Positions 63,084 to 64,000 of a stretch of DNA of 64,000 nucleotides are shown here, in pieces (the stretch's first letter is position 1; each line of letters opens with the position of its first letter). The notes beneath the pieces are model-generated. The model did not search any database. It saw only the letters and a program-made list of their open reading frames with translations, and was not told the DNA's origin. The translations under genes were made by a program, and so were the position numbers. The DNA is from UBA2357 sp041916775 (lineage in GTDB: Bacteria; Pseudomonadota; Gammaproteobacteria; Burkholderiales; Rhodocyclaceae): NCBI GenBank assembly GCA_041916775.1, contig JAYRYZ010000024.1:10718-74717 (forward strand), read 5' to 3'.

Positions 63084-63584
63084 ATGTCCCAGCCCCCGAT
63101 CACCCACCAGGAATTCACCCGCGCCTTTCGCGATGCACTCGGCATGTTCGCCACCGGCATCACGGTGGTCGCGACCCGCTCGGCGAGCGGCGAGCCGATC
63201 GGCCTCACGGTGAACTCCTTCAACTCGGTATCGCTCGATCCGCCCCTGATCGTGTGGAGCATGTCCCGCCACCTCGCCAGCCTCGCCGCCTTCGAGAACT
63301 GCGAGTACTACTCGGTGAACGTCCTCGCAGCCGACCAGCAGGCGCTGTCGCAGACCTTTGCCTCCCGCTCCGACGACAAGTTCGCCGGCCTCGCCTTCGA
63401 CGAGGGCCTCTACGGCGTGCCCCTGCTGCACGGCTGCTGCGCCCGCTTCGAATGCCGCAACACCTCCCGCCACGCAGGCGGCGACCACGTCGTGTTCATC
63501 TCCGAGGTCGTCCGCTTCGACCGCGAAGCACGCGAGCCGCTGATCTACTTCAGCGGCGCCTATCGCAGCCTGGCAGCGGGGTAA
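63084..63584 (+). CDS. flavin reductase-like FMN-binding protein
   Basis: 166 residues, a flavin-reductase-like domain with FRDALGMFATGITVVATR at the N-terminus, GLTVNSFNSVSLDPPLIVWS, and HVVFISEVVRFDRE near the end. Proteins of this kind supply reduced FMN or FAD to a partner monooxygenase. No monooxygenase is adjacent. ATG at 63084; the frame is open farther upstream, but without conserved residues. Confidence 0.88.
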   Translation: MSQPPITHQEFTRAFRDALGMFATGITVVATRSASGEPIGLTVNSFNSVSLDPPLIVWSMSRHLASLAAFENCEYYSVNVLAADQQALSQTFASRSDDKFAGLAFDEGLYGVPLLHGCCARFECRNTSRHAGGDHVVFISEVVRFDREAREPLIYFSGAYRSLAAG

Positions 63585-63612
63585 GCCAGCCTCGTTCGGC
63601 CCGCTGTGTCCG

Positions 63613-63825
63613 TCAGGCGACCTCCGCCATCAGGCTGATGCGCTGCGCGGTAGCCCGGACTTCATTCATCCGGCCGTGGCCCGGTAACACCTTCTCCAAA
63701 ACGGTCACCAAACCGGCCCGCGCCAGTTCATCCACACCCCGCTTCACCGCACTGCGGTCGCGATGGAGGCGTCCCGAGATCTGCGCGATCGCGCCAGGCA
63801 TCTCCTTGACGGCACGGGCTTGATC
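63613..63825 (-). pseudogene. C-terminal remnant of a winged-helix DNA-binding regulator
   Basis: A reading frame of about 70 codons, closed upstream by a TGA just before the codon at 63825. It reads AVKEMPGAIAQISGRLHRDR, SAVKRGVDELARAGLVTVLE and then a short tail, a winged helix of the kind found at the end of small COG4190-type (HVO_A0114-like) regulators. The N-terminal part is missing. An ATG at 63801 exists, but the product would lack the first helix, so I call it a broken gene. Confidence 0.55.
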
Positions 63826-63901
63826 TCAAATCGGCTGACGGGTGAAACCACGACATTGTGATCGACCATCAACGCGGCCAACTGCTCGCCTCCAACAGCG
63901 C
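63806..63901 (-). pseudogene. C-terminal remnant of Mrr-type restriction endonuclease
   Basis: On the minus strand from 63899 the frame reads AVGGEQLAALMVDHNVVVSP then VSRFEIKPV, which matches the C-terminal end of Mrr proteins (IDGEQLAQLMIDHNVGVS, then YEIKKI in the form I remember). The match stops after about 30 residues and the frame runs into other sequence. Upstream it is cut by the 3' end of a group II intron. The rest of mrr may lie to the right of the window, beyond the intron. Confidence 0.6.
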
Positions 63902-64000
63902 ATCGGGATAGGGGCGGTCAGCTTACCTGACCGTTCCCCTCCCACACCACCCGGCATGCGGGTCCGCACCGGGCGGTTCGAGCAGTTGAGGTCATGAGAG
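63902..64000 (-). mobile_element. 3' end of a group II intron (domains V and VI)
   Basis: Read on the minus strand, 63980-63945 gives the domain V hairpin (CGAACCGCCCGGTGCGGACC, then CGCATGCCGGGTGGTG), and 63943-63906 gives domain VI, with the stem CGGTCAG-GTAAG-CTGACCG and a bulged A in CCCCTATCCC eight bases from the end at GAT (63902). These are the hallmarks of a bacterial group II intron 3' end. The catalytic core, the reverse-transcriptase gene and the 5' end lie beyond the window. The intron sits in an mrr-like sequence. Confidence 0.8.

Noticed and set aside
1..64000. CRISPR arrays, rRNA and tRNA genes, complete insertion sequences
   Set aside because: No regularly spaced repeats, no cloverleaf-like CCA-ended sequence and no transposase reading frame were seen; the only mobile-element trace is the intron end at the right edge.

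Overview
The window is a high-GC, gene-dense stretch of a Gram-negative chromosome. The gene content fits a betaproteobacterium of the Rhodocyclales/Zoogloeaceae type (Azoarcus, Aromatoleum, Thauera and relatives). Pointers are rsmB followed by a DUF4390 gene and an ntrY-ntrX pair, the metX-metW pair, a phasin (polyhydroxybutyrate granule protein), a short regulatory PTS set (EIIA-Man, HPr, EI), a YbiT-type ABC-F protein, and the DUF3348/DUF802/OmpA/DUF2894 cluster that I know from betaproteobacteria. The assignment is inference from gene content; there is no rRNA or tRNA gene in the window.

Layout. 1-5.1 kb: rsmB (5' end outside the window), a secreted DUF4390 protein, ntrY and an ntrX-like regulator whose AAA+ domain has lost its ATPase motifs. 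5.3-8.0 kb: a hydantoinase/oxoprolinase-type protein overlapping a small Fe-S protein. 8.1-12.2 kb: potassium uptake trkA-trkH, then hemE. 12.2-12.55 kb: an AT-rich gene-free block with DnaA-box-like sites, then priA. 14.7-21.3 kb (mostly minus strand): ROK kinase, beta-carbonic anhydrase, SMUG1-type uracil-DNA glycosylase, AmpG-like permease, and a PAS-GGDEF-EAL protein. 21.3-23.6 kb: a small conserved protein, then metX-metW behind what reads as a SAM-II riboswitch and terminator. 23.6-29.9 kb: an AAA-ATPase-like/PD-(D/E)XK protein, ptsI-ptsH-EIIA, ybiT and a GNAT acetyltransferase. 30-36.6 kb: DUF3592 protein, trhP, phasin with a pair of inverted operator-like repeats, ProQ/FinO-domain protein, NERD-like helicase and a conserved protein of unknown function. 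36.7-43.6 kb: a PuuA-type glutamine synthetase with two NtrC-type boxes upstream, a modular helix-hairpin-helix protein, an SpmA-SpmB fusion, a TlpA/transglutaminase pair and an ExoD-family protein. 43.6-45.6 kb: a ModE-type regulator divergent from an orphan tungstate-binding protein. 45.7-49.8 kb: a four-gene overlapping operon encoding a MotA/MotB-like stator. 49.9-57.3 kb: a CPA2 antiporter, a GloC-type hydrolase, and a response regulator / FecR-LysM / CHASE2-kinase module. 57.4-63.6 kb: livH-livM-livK-like genes without ATPases, ubiX, a LON-domain protein, mutY and a flavin reductase. 63.6-64.0 kb: a decayed junction with a truncated winged-helix gene, the C-terminal end of an Mrr-type restriction endonuclease, and the 3' end (domains V and VI) of a group II intron on the minus strand.

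Themes. Nitrogen control recurs (ntrYX, NtrC-type boxes near the glutamine synthetase homologue, PTS phosphocarriers). DNA and RNA upkeep is well represented (rsmB, priA, SMUG1-type glycosylase, mutY, ProQ, trhP). The most interesting under-described unit is the stator-like DUF operon at 45.7-49.8 kb. The most concrete non-coding finds are the SAM-II riboswitch, the ori-like block before priA, the phasin operator pair, the NtrC-type box pair, and the group II intron end in an mrr remnant.
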